A DNA stretch of 64,000 nucleotides from an uncultured Lactobacillus sp. (GTDB taxonomy: Bacteria > Bacillota > Bacilli > Lactobacillales > Lactobacillaceae): NCBI GenBank assembly GCA_946477855.1, contig CAMKZU010000001.1:1-64000 (forward strand), given 5' to 3'. The notes under the pieces were generated by a model, which did not search any database, was not told the DNA's origin, and saw nothing but the letters and a program-made list of their open reading frames with translations. Shown piece after piece: positions 26,440 through 35,686 of the stretch. The translations under genes were made by a program, and so were the position numbers. Within the stretch, counting starts at the first letter, position 1. The number at the start of each line of letters is the position of its first letter.

Positions 26440-27792
26440 ATGAGTTTTAAGTCTGTAATAGCAAAAAGCGCGGGTAAATCAAGTTACTGGTTTTTACATA
26501 ATGTGTTAAAAGGCGGTACCAGTTTTCCCGGCAAATTAGCAATGGACCTGGATCCTGAAATTTTAAAAACACTGGCTGAAGGATATGAAACGGTTATTGT
26601 TACCGGTACAAACGGCAAAACCATGACTACAGCTTTAATCGTGGCTGCACTAAGAGAAAAATATGGCGATGTTTTGACCAATCCATCGGGTTCCAACATG
26701 CAACAAGGAATCGTGACCGCTTTTTTGGCACATAAAAAGAAAAAGTCTTCGAGACCAATTGCAGTGTTAGAAGTTGACGAAGCAAATGTCAAAATGGTGA
26801 CAGAACTGCTTCATCCCAGCGTTTTTGTTTTAACCAATATTTTTCGCGACCAAATGGATCGTTACGGTGAAATCTACACCACTTACGATAAAATTGTTGA
26901 AGGAATTAAACTGGCACCTAAGGCCACTATTATCGCTAATGGTGACGCCAGTATCTTTTCTTCAGTCGACTTACCTAATCATAAAATTTTTTACGGCTTT
27001 AAACTGCCTAGCGATGAGCCGCAAAATGACAGCAAGGCTCCTGTCAATACAGATGGCATCTTATGCCCTAAGTGTGATCATATTTTACATTATCATGAAC
27101 GTATTTATGCCAACTTGGGAGATTTTTTCTGCCCTAACTGCAACTATCACAGACCCGAATTAACATATTCTGTTAACAAAATCATTGAGCAGTCACCAAA
27201 TAAACTCAAATTTCAAATGGGCAAAAAAGACTACAGCATTAACATTGGCGGCACTTACAATATTTATAATGCTCTAGCAGCTTATTCTGTGGCGCGCTAT
27301 TTTGATCTCAGTGAAGATGAAATTGCTCAGGCTCTTGCTAAAAACAAGCGGATTTTTGGCAGACAAGAATTAATTAAATATGAAGGAAAAGAGATTGACC
27401 TGATCTTAGTTAAAAATCCGGTTGGTCTAGATGAGGTGCTGCACATGCTTAACACTGAAAAAGATGATTATTCATTAGTAGCCTTGCTTAATGCCAACCA
27501 CGCTGACGGCATTGACACTTCTTGGATTTGGGATGGTCAATTTGAAGACTTAAATCACGATCAAATTAAAAAGATTCTAGTTGGCGGCGAGCGCTGGCAC
27601 GACATGGGCTTTCGTCTGGAAGTTGCCGGTTTTGATCCGGGTAAAATGGTTACCTGCACCGACAATGAGGAAGTAATTGCCAATCTTGCTAATTTACCAA
27701 CGAAAAAGATTTACATTTTGTCTACCTATACTGCTATGCTGTCTTTACGTAAAACTATGGCTGAGAAAAAGATGATTAAGGCAGGGATGTAA
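26440..27792 (+). CDS. murT: Lipid II isoglutaminyl synthase Mur-ligase subunit MurT
   Basis: VTGTNGKTMTTALIVAALRE; Cys4 ribbon CPKCDHILHYHERIYANLGDFFCPNC; ATG at 26440 has gaggga RBS. Confidence 0.9.
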   Translation: MSFKSVIAKSAGKSSYWFLHNVLKGGTSFPGKLAMDLDPEILKTLAEGYETVIVTGTNGKTMTTALIVAALREKYGDVLTNPSGSNMQQGIVTAFLAHKKKKSSRPIAVLEVDEANVKMVTELLHPSVFVLTNIFRDQMDRYGEIYTTYDKIVEGIKLAPKATIIANGDASIFSSVDLPNHKIFYGFKLPSDEPQNDSKAPVNTDGILCPKCDHILHYHERIYANLGDFFCPNCNYHRPELTYSVNKIIEQSPNKLKFQMGKKDYSINIGGTYNIYNALAAYSVARYFDLSEDEIAQALAKNKRIFGRQELIKYEGKEIDLILVKNPVGLDEVLHMLNTEKDDYSLVALLNANHADGIDTSWIWDGQFEDLNHDQIKKILVGGERWHDMGFRLEVAGFDPGKMVTCTDNEEVIANLANLPTKKIYILSTYTAMLSLRKTMAEKKMIKAGM

Positions 27793-27816
27793 AAAGTAGC
27801 AATAATATAAATTGAA

Positions 27817-27857
27817 AACCCGCAAAGTGTGTAATGAAACATTTTGCGGGTTATTTT
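27817..27857 (+). terminator. Terminator of murT
   Basis: aacccgcaaagtg...cattttgcgggttatttttatttt. Confidence 0.8.
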
Positions 27858-27898
27858 TATTTTGTATTTTGTTTATAATTCAAATTTTAATAATTAAT

Positions 27899-28975
27899 TT
27901 ATATTTTTATAGGATTATAATTCACTGAACTTATCTTATTAAATGATAAATGACTAATATCAACTTCAACATCTTTATCATCAAATACTACTAAATTATA
28001 ATCTTGATTTTCCTTTGATGTCATTGCACTGCCGTACTTTATTCCACTATATTGTGATTTTATAACGTCACTTATATATTGAGTAGGTAAGTAATCTAAA
28101 GAGTTGTACTGACTTCCACTTGGTTTTCTCATATCCTCACAAATTGAATTAAGAATATCGCGATTTATTTGATAGTCAATTAAAAATTCTGGATCCATAC
28201 TACTACCAAATACTGAAATGTTATCTAGTTTCGTTAAATCAACAATTTCTAAATCCTTCTTTAATGTAAATTTTCCAGTTACTACCACATCTCCAACAGC
28301 AGGTCTAATTTCATCAATTGTTAATGACTTATTACTTGATAAATATAAAACTCCTATTCCAGTTGAATTTAGCCTACCAGCAGAAACAAGACTTTTGGGG
28401 GGTATTTTCATATCTCCACTTTGATAATTTTTTCTTTTATTGTCATGATCTATTCTTGAACGATAAAATTTTGTCCCTGCCTTTATAATAATTTTCGTCC
28501 ACTCTAAAAATTTTAAAAATATATCCGGTCTAAAATAATTATTATAAAATCTATTATGATATTTTATATCTTTACAAAAGTCCTTCCAGCTATGATTGCC
28601 CAGTATTGATCGATTACATCTTTCACTTTTCGATTCCAACTGTGGAATTATTGTAATTGATGACACTGGAAAATTATTATTAAAGAGAGCAGTCAAAAAT
28701 TTTTGTATTTCTTCTGCATTAATTGCAAATATGTTCCAATCTTTTTCCAACGAGCTAAAAGTATTTGTTAAATGAACAGAATTTTTATATTTTTTATCTA
28801 CATCTTCTTCATAAACTGACAAAAGATTCTCAAAATCATCTTTAAGTCCAATATCTGAATTAGTATCAAAAATATAATCTACTTCATTATGAATGTCACA
28901 AACATCTTTATGGTTAATTCTTTTAATTCTTTCTATTATATCAGTATCTTTAAAACATTTGACACAAACTTTCAT
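27899..28975 (-). CDS. RES-domain protein with putative zinc-finger (CVKC...CDIH) and HEPN/RES-type N-terminus
   Basis: GTKFYRSRI...MKIPPKSLVSAGRLNSTGIGVLYLSSNKSLTIDEIRPAVGDVVVTGKFTL matches RES-fold arrangement. Confidence 0.75.
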   Translation of the reverse strand: MKVCVKCFKDTDIIERIKRINHKDVCDIHNEVDYIFDTNSDIGLKDDFENLLSVYEEDVDKKYKNSVHLTNTFSSLEKDWNIFAINAEEIQKFLTALFNNNFPVSSITIIPQLESKSERCNRSILGNHSWKDFCKDIKYHNRFYNNYFRPDIFLKFLEWTKIIIKAGTKFYRSRIDHDNKRKNYQSGDMKIPPKSLVSAGRLNSTGIGVLYLSSNKSLTIDEIRPAVGDVVVTGKFTLKKDLEIVDLTKLDNISVFGSSMDPEFLIDYQINRDILNSICEDMRKPSGSQYNSLDYLPTQYISDVIKSQYSGIKYGSAMTSKENQDYNLVVFDDKDVEVDISHLSFNKISSVNYNPIKI

Positions 28976-29883
28976 TTTTTTCTTTCATCTAAATATCTAT
29001 TCATAATTTCTAAATGATGCATAATTGAGTATTTTTTTAATACCCCTAATCCGTGATACAGTTTGGTATCATAATTTTCTCTTAAAATATCAGCTCCCAA
29101 TGAATGATTTTTCTTGGGCTGCCTATCATACCAAACTGCAAATTTTTCGAGAGCCTCAAGTACCTTAGCATTTGGATCCCTAATATCTGAATTACTATCA
29201 GAAGTAAAGTGATGAATTCGAAGTTCATCTTTGTCACCAAAATAAACTAAATGTATTGAAACAGCTAATGGTGCAAAACCATGGTCATTGTACTCCTTTC
29301 CAATTATTGAATAATCACTAAAACCAAAATAACCAGCATTATTAAAGATTTGATGATCTATTGAAAATAACTCATCTTTCTTTTTTAAATAATCTGCGTT
29401 ACGTTCCTGTTTATTAAACTTGTCATCTAATAAAATAAGCTTTTTTGCATTTTGAAATTTCATTTTAAAAGATGTATTATCTGGTATTATTTTAAGCACT
29501 TTATCGTTATCGATTTTTGAAACATCTAGATTAAAAATATCCGAATCTAGAAAAACAGCCGCTGTTTCTTCAGTAGACATTTTTTGTAATATATCAATAT
29601 CAGACTGCGATTTTATAATTCTACCTTTAATAAAGAATTTGCTGTTTCTCGCATCCTTAAATTCCTTCGTATTAATTTTCTTATAGGATCCCACCTGAGC
29701 GTTCTGAATAGCCACAAATTTTTTCTTGTTATCTATCATGTACAGCACTAGTTTTTTAAATTGTGATTTTTCATTTACAGGCTCAATAATTGGCACAATA
29801 TTATTATTAATCTTTTTATTCTTAACTAGTTCTTCAATCGCCTTCAATTCAAATAATTTTCCGCGTAAGTATGGAAAGTACAT
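28972..29883 (-). CDS. sce7725-like / beta-family protein
   Basis: MYFPYLRGKLFELKAIEELVKN...VPIIEPVNE; ATGA overlap with downstream RES gene. Confidence 0.7.
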   Translation of the reverse strand: MYFPYLRGKLFELKAIEELVKNKKINNNIVPIIEPVNEKSQFKKLVLYMIDNKKKFVAIQNAQVGSYKKINTKEFKDARNSKFFIKGRIIKSQSDIDILQKMSTEETAAVFLDSDIFNLDVSKIDNDKVLKIIPDNTSFKMKFQNAKKLILLDDKFNKQERNADYLKKKDELFSIDHQIFNNAGYFGFSDYSIIGKEYNDHGFAPLAVSIHLVYFGDKDELRIHHFTSDSNSDIRDPNAKVLEALEKFAVWYDRQPKKNHSLGADILRENYDTKLYHGLGVLKKYSIMHHLEIMNRYLDERKK

Positions 29884-29896
29884 AATTTAACCCCTT

Positions 29897-30745
29897 TCAC
29901 TTATATTTTTCCTGTAGTCTCTGATTTAGTTCTTCAATTTGTTTTTTCCGATAATCGGAAAAATAAATTACTTCTCTTAAGGCAGGCGAAAAACTTAATA
30001 TTAACGAATTATTATCCTTATATTTATTTAGATAACGGAGTTTAAGCATAGTAGTTAGTTCCTGCTGAGCTATCTCAATCGGTAGCTGTTTAAACATTTT
30101 TAAGCTATCTCTAAAGTAATGGAAATCATCTGCGTTTGATAATTTACCAAAATATTTCAACAAAATTTCTTCATATTCTTTTTTTCTCAATATTTTGAAT
30201 ATTACTGTATGATCGAGAAAATTATTGTATTCATTTGCTTCTCGAATTTTCTTTATAGTGTTTCTTTTAGTTAAAACATATAATCCTACATTTTTATTAA
30301 GTACAGCTTTTTCCACTTTTTTTAGATGAGCTTCATCCATAATGACGTTAACATAAGTAAATGCTTTATAATAATCTAGCAGTTGGCCTTTTAGTCTTTT
30401 TAGGCTATCTAGTCCACTTTTTATTTCGAAAACTTGAGCTTTACCATTTATTAGAATGAAATCAGCAATTGAATTACTGATCGGGAGTTCTCTAATTGCA
30501 CTAGTTGTATTTAAGCTATGTCTACCAATTAATAAATTATTTAATAACTGATTCTTATAATAATATTCATTACGATAATTTCTTTTCATGAAATTATAAA
30601 TGGCGTCAAAAGCGTCCTCTTGAGTTTCAATTTGCTTTGAAAGAGAATACTTATCAATTACTATTTCATTGATCGCACTTTTTCCGCTAGTCAAAATTTG
30701 ATTTATATTTGTTTTTGTGAAAACACGATTAATTAGAGAATCCAT
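29897..30745 (-). CDS. sce7726-like protein with PD-(D/E)XK nuclease-like core
   Basis: IADFILINGKAQVFEIKSGLDSLKRLKGQLLDYYKAF (D...ExK...Q pattern); first gene of the cassette. Confidence 0.7.
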   Translation of the reverse strand: MDSLINRVFTKTNINQILTSGKSAINEIVIDKYSLSKQIETQEDAFDAIYNFMKRNYRNEYYYKNQLLNNLLIGRHSLNTTSAIRELPISNSIADFILINGKAQVFEIKSGLDSLKRLKGQLLDYYKAFTYVNVIMDEAHLKKVEKAVLNKNVGLYVLTKRNTIKKIREANEYNNFLDHTVIFKILRKKEYEEILLKYFGKLSNADDFHYFRDSLKMFKQLPIEIAQQELTTMLKLRYLNKYKDNNSLILSFSPALREVIYFSDYRKKQIEELNQRLQEKYK

Positions 30746-30765
30746 TATATAACTCCTTTAAAAAT

Positions 30766-30794
30766 ATTATAAATGGCTACCCTTACAATCTCAA
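30766..30794 (-). promoter_or_regulatory. Promoter of RES/sce7725/sce7726 cassette
   Basis: TTGAGA (30789-30794), 17-nt spacer, TATAAT (30766-30771) on minus strand; RBS aaaggag follows. Confidence 0.65.
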
Positions 30795-30861
30795 GTGGTA
30801 TTAAACCTAGTATGGATAAATTTAATTTTTAAAAGAGTCAATTAAATAATAAGTTAAGACT

Positions 30862-32463
30862 CTACGCATCGTTTTTTTCTATGTTAAAGATCTTGACGTT
30901 GTTTTCTTGTGCTATTTTTTTGTTAAAGTTGTGAGCCACTTCAATAACAATTGAAGGCAACTGGTAAATTAAGCGGTGTACTTCATCAGCATTTTGATGA
31001 TCCAGGCTAGAGGTAATTTCATCTAGTAAAAAGATCTTCTTATGACGCAGCAGTCCTCTGGCAACAGCCAGTCTCTGCGCTTGTCCACCTGAAAGATTGC
31101 TACCTTGTTCTTTAATTTTAAAATCTAATGCTTTGCTGTCTAGCTCTTTGTATAAACCTACCTTTTTCAGAGAAGCAACTAATTCTTCGTCTGTGAAATT
31201 TTGCAAAAGAGAAAGATTTTCCCGAATCGTTCCTGCAAATAACCAGATATTCTGTGAAATAAACACAAAATCTGAATATTTCAATTTGTGTCCGCCAAAT
31301 TTCACATCACCCATTTCAATTGGAATGTATCCTGCTATTGCATTTAGCAAAGTCGATTTACCAACACCCGAGGGTCCAGTAATAATCATTTTGTCGTTTT
31401 CATTTAGGCTTAAAGACAGGTTTTTAAAAATTTCTCGGTCACCACGTTTAACCGACAGGTTTTCAACAACCAGTTTATTGTCAGTTCCTGGCTGAGAAAC
31501 TTCTTGATTCATTTTTGTTTCAGTCCATGAAATCTTTCTAATTCCTTCTGTACTTTGAATTTGAGTTTCAAAATTAGTCAGTTGCCGGAAACCACCAATC
31601 ACGTGATCCGCAGTAAGAGTCAAGGTAAGAATCGTACTTACTGTGACCCCTAAGATGCTGTTTTTGGCCATCCAAAGCCCTATGAAAATCGGAGTTAAAG
31701 TTATTAATATGGCAAATAACCAAGAAATAAACTGCAGAACATATTGGAAAGCATTCAATTGGTAATATCTTTGTTCCTCATCGTGCAAAGAATGATCAAA
31801 TTTCTGCATAAATAGTTTTTTAACGCCAAAATTCATAATTTCAAAACGCCCTGAAAATAAGTCACGCGTAATCTCTAAAAAATTGGAATTAGAATGGCTC
31901 CACATGTCTGTCTTAATTTTCATCTTTTCTTTCCCCAAATAACTGGGAAGAAGCGACATGAACGATAAAATTAAATAAATCAGACCTAAAACCGGATTAG
32001 TCATTAATACTACAACTGTAGAAGATATGACCGTCATGAGACTTTGAAAAAGCAATAAAAGCGGTTCAAAGTACTTTTCTTCTATCTGTTTGGAAATACT
32101 AGTCATGTTGTTCAAAACTTCAGATGAATCCAAATTAGGATTGTTAAATGAACTGGCAAAATTTGCCCTAAAATAAATGCCTTTTATCTTTTCATTTAAA
32201 ATCTGAATTGCTTTTTGCATTAACAGGCTAAATAAGAAAAGAGAAACATAAACGGTTAAATATGATAAAACTGCAGCTATGCCAAATGCAATCAAACTGT
32301 TTCCGTCTTTGACGTTAAGTCTGGGAATATAACCTAAAATATAACCATTTAATACTCCTTCAAAAGAACTGGTAACGCCAAAGATAAATAAACAAAGTAT
32401 CATCCATGGATTAAGATTGCTCAAAACCCATTTTAGTGTGACATTTACTTCTTTTTTGTTCAT
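30862..32463 (-). CDS. ABC transporter, fused permease/ATP-binding protein
   Basis: N-terminal TM helices; GPSGVGKSTLLNAIAGY; LSGGQAQRLAVARGLLRHKKIFLLDEITSSLD. Confidence 0.92.
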   Translation of the reverse strand: MNKKEVNVTLKWVLSNLNPWMILCLFIFGVTSSFEGVLNGYILGYIPRLNVKDGNSLIAFGIAAVLSYLTVYVSLFLFSLLMQKAIQILNEKIKGIYFRANFASSFNNPNLDSSEVLNNMTSISKQIEEKYFEPLLLLFQSLMTVISSTVVVLMTNPVLGLIYLILSFMSLLPSYLGKEKMKIKTDMWSHSNSNFLEITRDLFSGRFEIMNFGVKKLFMQKFDHSLHDEEQRYYQLNAFQYVLQFISWLFAILITLTPIFIGLWMAKNSILGVTVSTILTLTLTADHVIGGFRQLTNFETQIQSTEGIRKISWTETKMNQEVSQPGTDNKLVVENLSVKRGDREIFKNLSLSLNENDKMIITGPSGVGKSTLLNAIAGYIPIEMGDVKFGGHKLKYSDFVFISQNIWLFAGTIRENLSLLQNFTDEELVASLKKVGLYKELDSKALDFKIKEQGSNLSGGQAQRLAVARGLLRHKKIFLLDEITSSLDHQNADEVHRLIYQLPSIVIEVAHNFNKKIAQENNVKIFNIEKNDA

Positions 32464-32748
32464 GCTTTTACCCCATCTTAGCTTAAGTTATTTAGTTTGT
32501 AATTATAGCAAGATTAAAAACAAATGACTATCAGATGTGAGTAAGAGGTCGGTTTTTCCAGGTAAGTGGTTTAAATAATAAATGGATGTAGCATGAAAGT
32601 AATTGCTAAATGCAGATGTTCTTAAAAAAGTACTCTGCAAGAAAGATTTTGCTATTGGCAAACCAAGCAACTAGAACAAAAACAAGTGGCGAAAAAAAGA
32701 GCTTATTGACCTATTTTTTGCAACTTAGTTTTTAAAATTTACAATTTA

Positions 32749-32764
32749 TAAAAGCGCTTGCATA
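32749..32764 (+). promoter_or_regulatory. Catabolite-responsive element (cre)-like site
   Basis: taaaagcgcttgcata upstream of antiterminator/PTS locus. Confidence 0.5.
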
Positions 32765-32808
32765 ATTGAAAAACTTCTGCTATATTTATCTTGTTAATGA
32801 TAGCGTAT

Positions 32809-32895
32809 GTAACTGGTAATGCAGGCAAGACTACATTGATGACTAAAATTTAGTTTTAAATCTTAGTTATTATTGTTGTTTTTGTCTGCTTTTTT
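32809..32895 (+). promoter_or_regulatory. RAT antiterminator site overlapping a terminator (BglG/LicT type)
   Basis: gtaactggtaatgcaggcaaga; GCAGGCAA can pair with TTGTCTGC (32882-32889) followed by TTTTTT. Confidence 0.8.
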
Positions 32896-32909
32896 AGTGG
32901 CAAACAAAA

Positions 32910-33737
32910 ATGTATAAGATAAAGAAAATACTTAACGTTAATGTTGTTGTTATTGAACAAGATGGTACAGAGTATATTGCTTTTGGGAAAGGAATAGGAT
33001 ATCATGCAAAAATCAATCAAGTTATACCCGATGAAAAAATAAGCCGTATTTATACTTCAGTAGACAATAGTAAGCAAAATGAGCTAATTCAATCTTTGAA
33101 AAAAATACCTGCAAATATTATTAAAACAACAGAAGAAATTGTTGAATTTGCGGAGAAGTTTTTAAATGAGAAGCTGGATGCAAGTATTTTCTATTCACTT
33201 TCAGATCACTTATATTTTGCCACTCAAAGATTAGAGCAAAATTTAACTCTGGGAAATAGAATATACTTAGAAATGAAAACCTATTTTAAAGATGAATTTA
33301 AAATAGGTATATTCTCACTAAATATTATTGAAAAAAATTTGGGCATCAAAATGCCACAAGAAGAAGCAGCAAATATAGCTTTTCATATTATAAATGCATC
33401 AAGCAAAGATGAAAGTAGTAATGTCTTAGAAATTTCCAGAATGATTGATAACATTTTACAAACTTTACGAGTTATTAGTCACGGAAAGTTAAAGTATGAG
33501 GGAATAAATTATGATCGCTTTGTGACACACATAAAGTTTTTTGCAGAAAGATATATAAATGATCAAATGTTTGCGGATGACCCTACTTTACTCGAAAAGG
33601 TGTCTGATTTATATCCCGAAGCAAGTAAAATTGCTTTTAAACTAAAGCAAACTTTAGAAGTGATATATACCAAAAGAATTTCAAAGGAAGAATTAGCTTA
33701 TCTTATTATTCATATTCACAGAGTAATGATGTATTAA
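32910..33737 (+). CDS. BglG/LicT family transcription antiterminator (CAT + 2 PRD)
   Basis: MYKIKKILNVNVVVIEQDGTEYIAFGKGIGYHAK; YLIIHIHRV. Confidence 0.93.
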   Translation: MYKIKKILNVNVVVIEQDGTEYIAFGKGIGYHAKINQVIPDEKISRIYTSVDNSKQNELIQSLKKIPANIIKTTEEIVEFAEKFLNEKLDASIFYSLSDHLYFATQRLEQNLTLGNRIYLEMKTYFKDEFKIGIFSLNIIEKNLGIKMPQEEAANIAFHIINASSKDESSNVLEISRMIDNILQTLRVISHGKLKYEGINYDRFVTHIKFFAERYINDQMFADDPTLLEKVSDLYPEASKIAFKLKQTLEVIYTKRISKEELAYLIIHIHRVMMY

Positions 33738-33743
33738 AGGAGA

Positions 33744-35621
33744 ATGTATATGAGAAGCAATAAAGAAGTGACTAATTTAATAGTTGAAAATATTGGAGGG
33801 GCAAATAATATTTCAAGTATGTATCATTGTGCCACCCGCATTCGCTTTAATCTAAAAGATAAAACGAAATTCAACTATCAGTTTTTAAGAGAACAACCAG
33901 AAATTTTAGGCGCGGTCCAGTCTGGGGAAGAGTCACAAGTTATAATTGGTGCAAAAGTTGGTGAATATTTTAGGCAAATTCAAAAAGATTACCATATTTC
34001 AAGTGAAAATGAAGAGTCTAACAATATCGAAAAAAATAAAGTCGGCTGGTTTAGGCGATTAATTAATGTTCTAGTGGGAATAATGGCTCCAATCATCACT
34101 GCTTTAATAGCTGGTGGTATGTTTAAAGTTATTATTTCTGTACTGACTACTTTTAACCTAATTTCTATAAAATCTCAAAGCTATGCAGTTCTGAGCTTTA
34201 TGGCTGATGCAGTCTTTTACTTTTTACCTGTAATGCTGGCAGTAAGTGCTGCTGAGTATTTTAAAACCAATAAGTTCTTGTCCATTGCAATTGCTGGTGT
34301 GTTATTGCACCCTAATTGGGCTGCCATGGTAGCTGCAGGCAAGCCTGTTGCACTTTTTGGCATCCCAGTTACTTTAGCTTCATACAGCAGCACTGTAATT
34401 CCAATAATTCTCTGCATTTGGATTCAGTCATACGTTGAAAAATTTGCAGAAAAAGTTTCACCAAATGTTATCAAAACCATGCTAAAGCCATTACTTATAT
34501 TCTTAATTATGGCGCCACTTGCTTTAATTCTAATAGGACCAATAGGATCTTGGTTAGGTAATTTATTGGCGCTTTTAGTTAACACACTTAACAAATATGT
34601 ACCTTGGCTAGTGCCAACTCTTATGGGCACCTTCACCCCACTTCTGGTTATGGTAGGTATGCATGTGGCTCTGACACCTCTAGCCTCTCTGGGATTTGCC
34701 AGTGCAGCAAGAAGTGAAAACGTGCAGGGACCTGGTATGCTTGCTTCAAATATAGCTCAGGCTGGCTGTTCTTTTGCAATTGCGGTAAAAGACAAAACTC
34801 CTAGAAACAGACAAATTGCAACGTCAGCAGGAATTACTGCCCTTTCTGGTATTACCGAACCTGCACTTTATGGTGTCACCTTAAAATACAAGCGTGCTCT
34901 ATATGCAGTTATGGCAGCAGGTGGAATTGCCGGTTTTTATGCTGGGATTACCAAAGTTGTTCGCTATTCTTTTGGCTCGCCTGGTATTTTCACTATTGTA
35001 AACTTTATTGGTAAGCCGGGGAATTTCGTTAATGCAATTATAACTGGGGTTTTAGGCTTTGTATTAGCTTTTGTTTTTACTTACCTATTTGTCAAAATCG
35101 ATCAGCCTTTGACCAAAAGCAATTTAGAAAATAGCACAGGAAATATAATAACTAGTAACAATATTGATAATTCTGAAGAAGTTGTCAGTGCACCTGTTGA
35201 TGGTAAAGTCGTTGCTCTAGATCAAGTGAATGATGAAGTCTTTTCTTCTGAATCTTTGGGTTCAGGAGTTGGAATTATTCCAATCAGTGATTTGATAGTT
35301 TCACCAGTAAATGGAAAGATCACAGTTGCATATAAAACAGGTCATGCCATTGGAATTACCACCCCTCTTGGTAATGAATATCTAATTCACATTGGCATAA
35401 ATACTGTTAACCTTAAAGGAAAGCACTTCAAAGTTCTTACTAAAGAGGGACAAGAAGTCAAAAAAGGTGATCCTCTAGTTCAAGTTGATTTTGAAGCTAT
35501 CAAAAAAGAGGGCTATGATCCAACAGTAATGGTCATTGCTTTAGACAAAAAGAATGACCAATTAACCTTCTTTTCTAAAGATAATGTCACAATTGACAAT
35601 GAAATTTTCAAAATCAATTAA
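33744..35621 (+). CDS. Beta-glucoside-type PTS transporter IIBCA
   Basis: IIB ...ATRIRFNLKD...; IIC; IIA LIHIGINTVNLKGKHF. Confidence 0.93.
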   Translation: MYMRSNKEVTNLIVENIGGANNISSMYHCATRIRFNLKDKTKFNYQFLREQPEILGAVQSGEESQVIIGAKVGEYFRQIQKDYHISSENEESNNIEKNKVGWFRRLINVLVGIMAPIITALIAGGMFKVIISVLTTFNLISIKSQSYAVLSFMADAVFYFLPVMLAVSAAEYFKTNKFLSIAIAGVLLHPNWAAMVAAGKPVALFGIPVTLASYSSTVIPIILCIWIQSYVEKFAEKVSPNVIKTMLKPLLIFLIMAPLALILIGPIGSWLGNLLALLVNTLNKYVPWLVPTLMGTFTPLLVMVGMHVALTPLASLGFASAARSENVQGPGMLASNIAQAGCSFAIAVKDKTPRNRQIATSAGITALSGITEPALYGVTLKYKRALYAVMAAGGIAGFYAGITKVVRYSFGSPGIFTIVNFIGKPGNFVNAIITGVLGFVLAFVFTYLFVKIDQPLTKSNLENSTGNIITSNNIDNSEEVVSAPVDGKVVALDQVNDEVFSSESLGSGVGIIPISDLIVSPVNGKITVAYKTGHAIGITTPLGNEYLIHIGINTVNLKGKHFKVLTKEGQEVKKGDPLVQVDFEAIKKEGYDPTVMVIALDKKNDQLTFFSKDNVTIDNEIFKIN

Positions 35622-35642
35622 AATGTAATTTAACGAACACAG

Positions 35643-35680
35643 AAAAAAGCATAATTCTTAGAAGTGAATTATGCTTTTTG
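35643..35680. terminator. Bidirectional terminator
   Basis: aaaaaagcataattcttagaagtgaattatgcttttt. Confidence 0.8.
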
Positions 35681-35686
35681 ATTATC

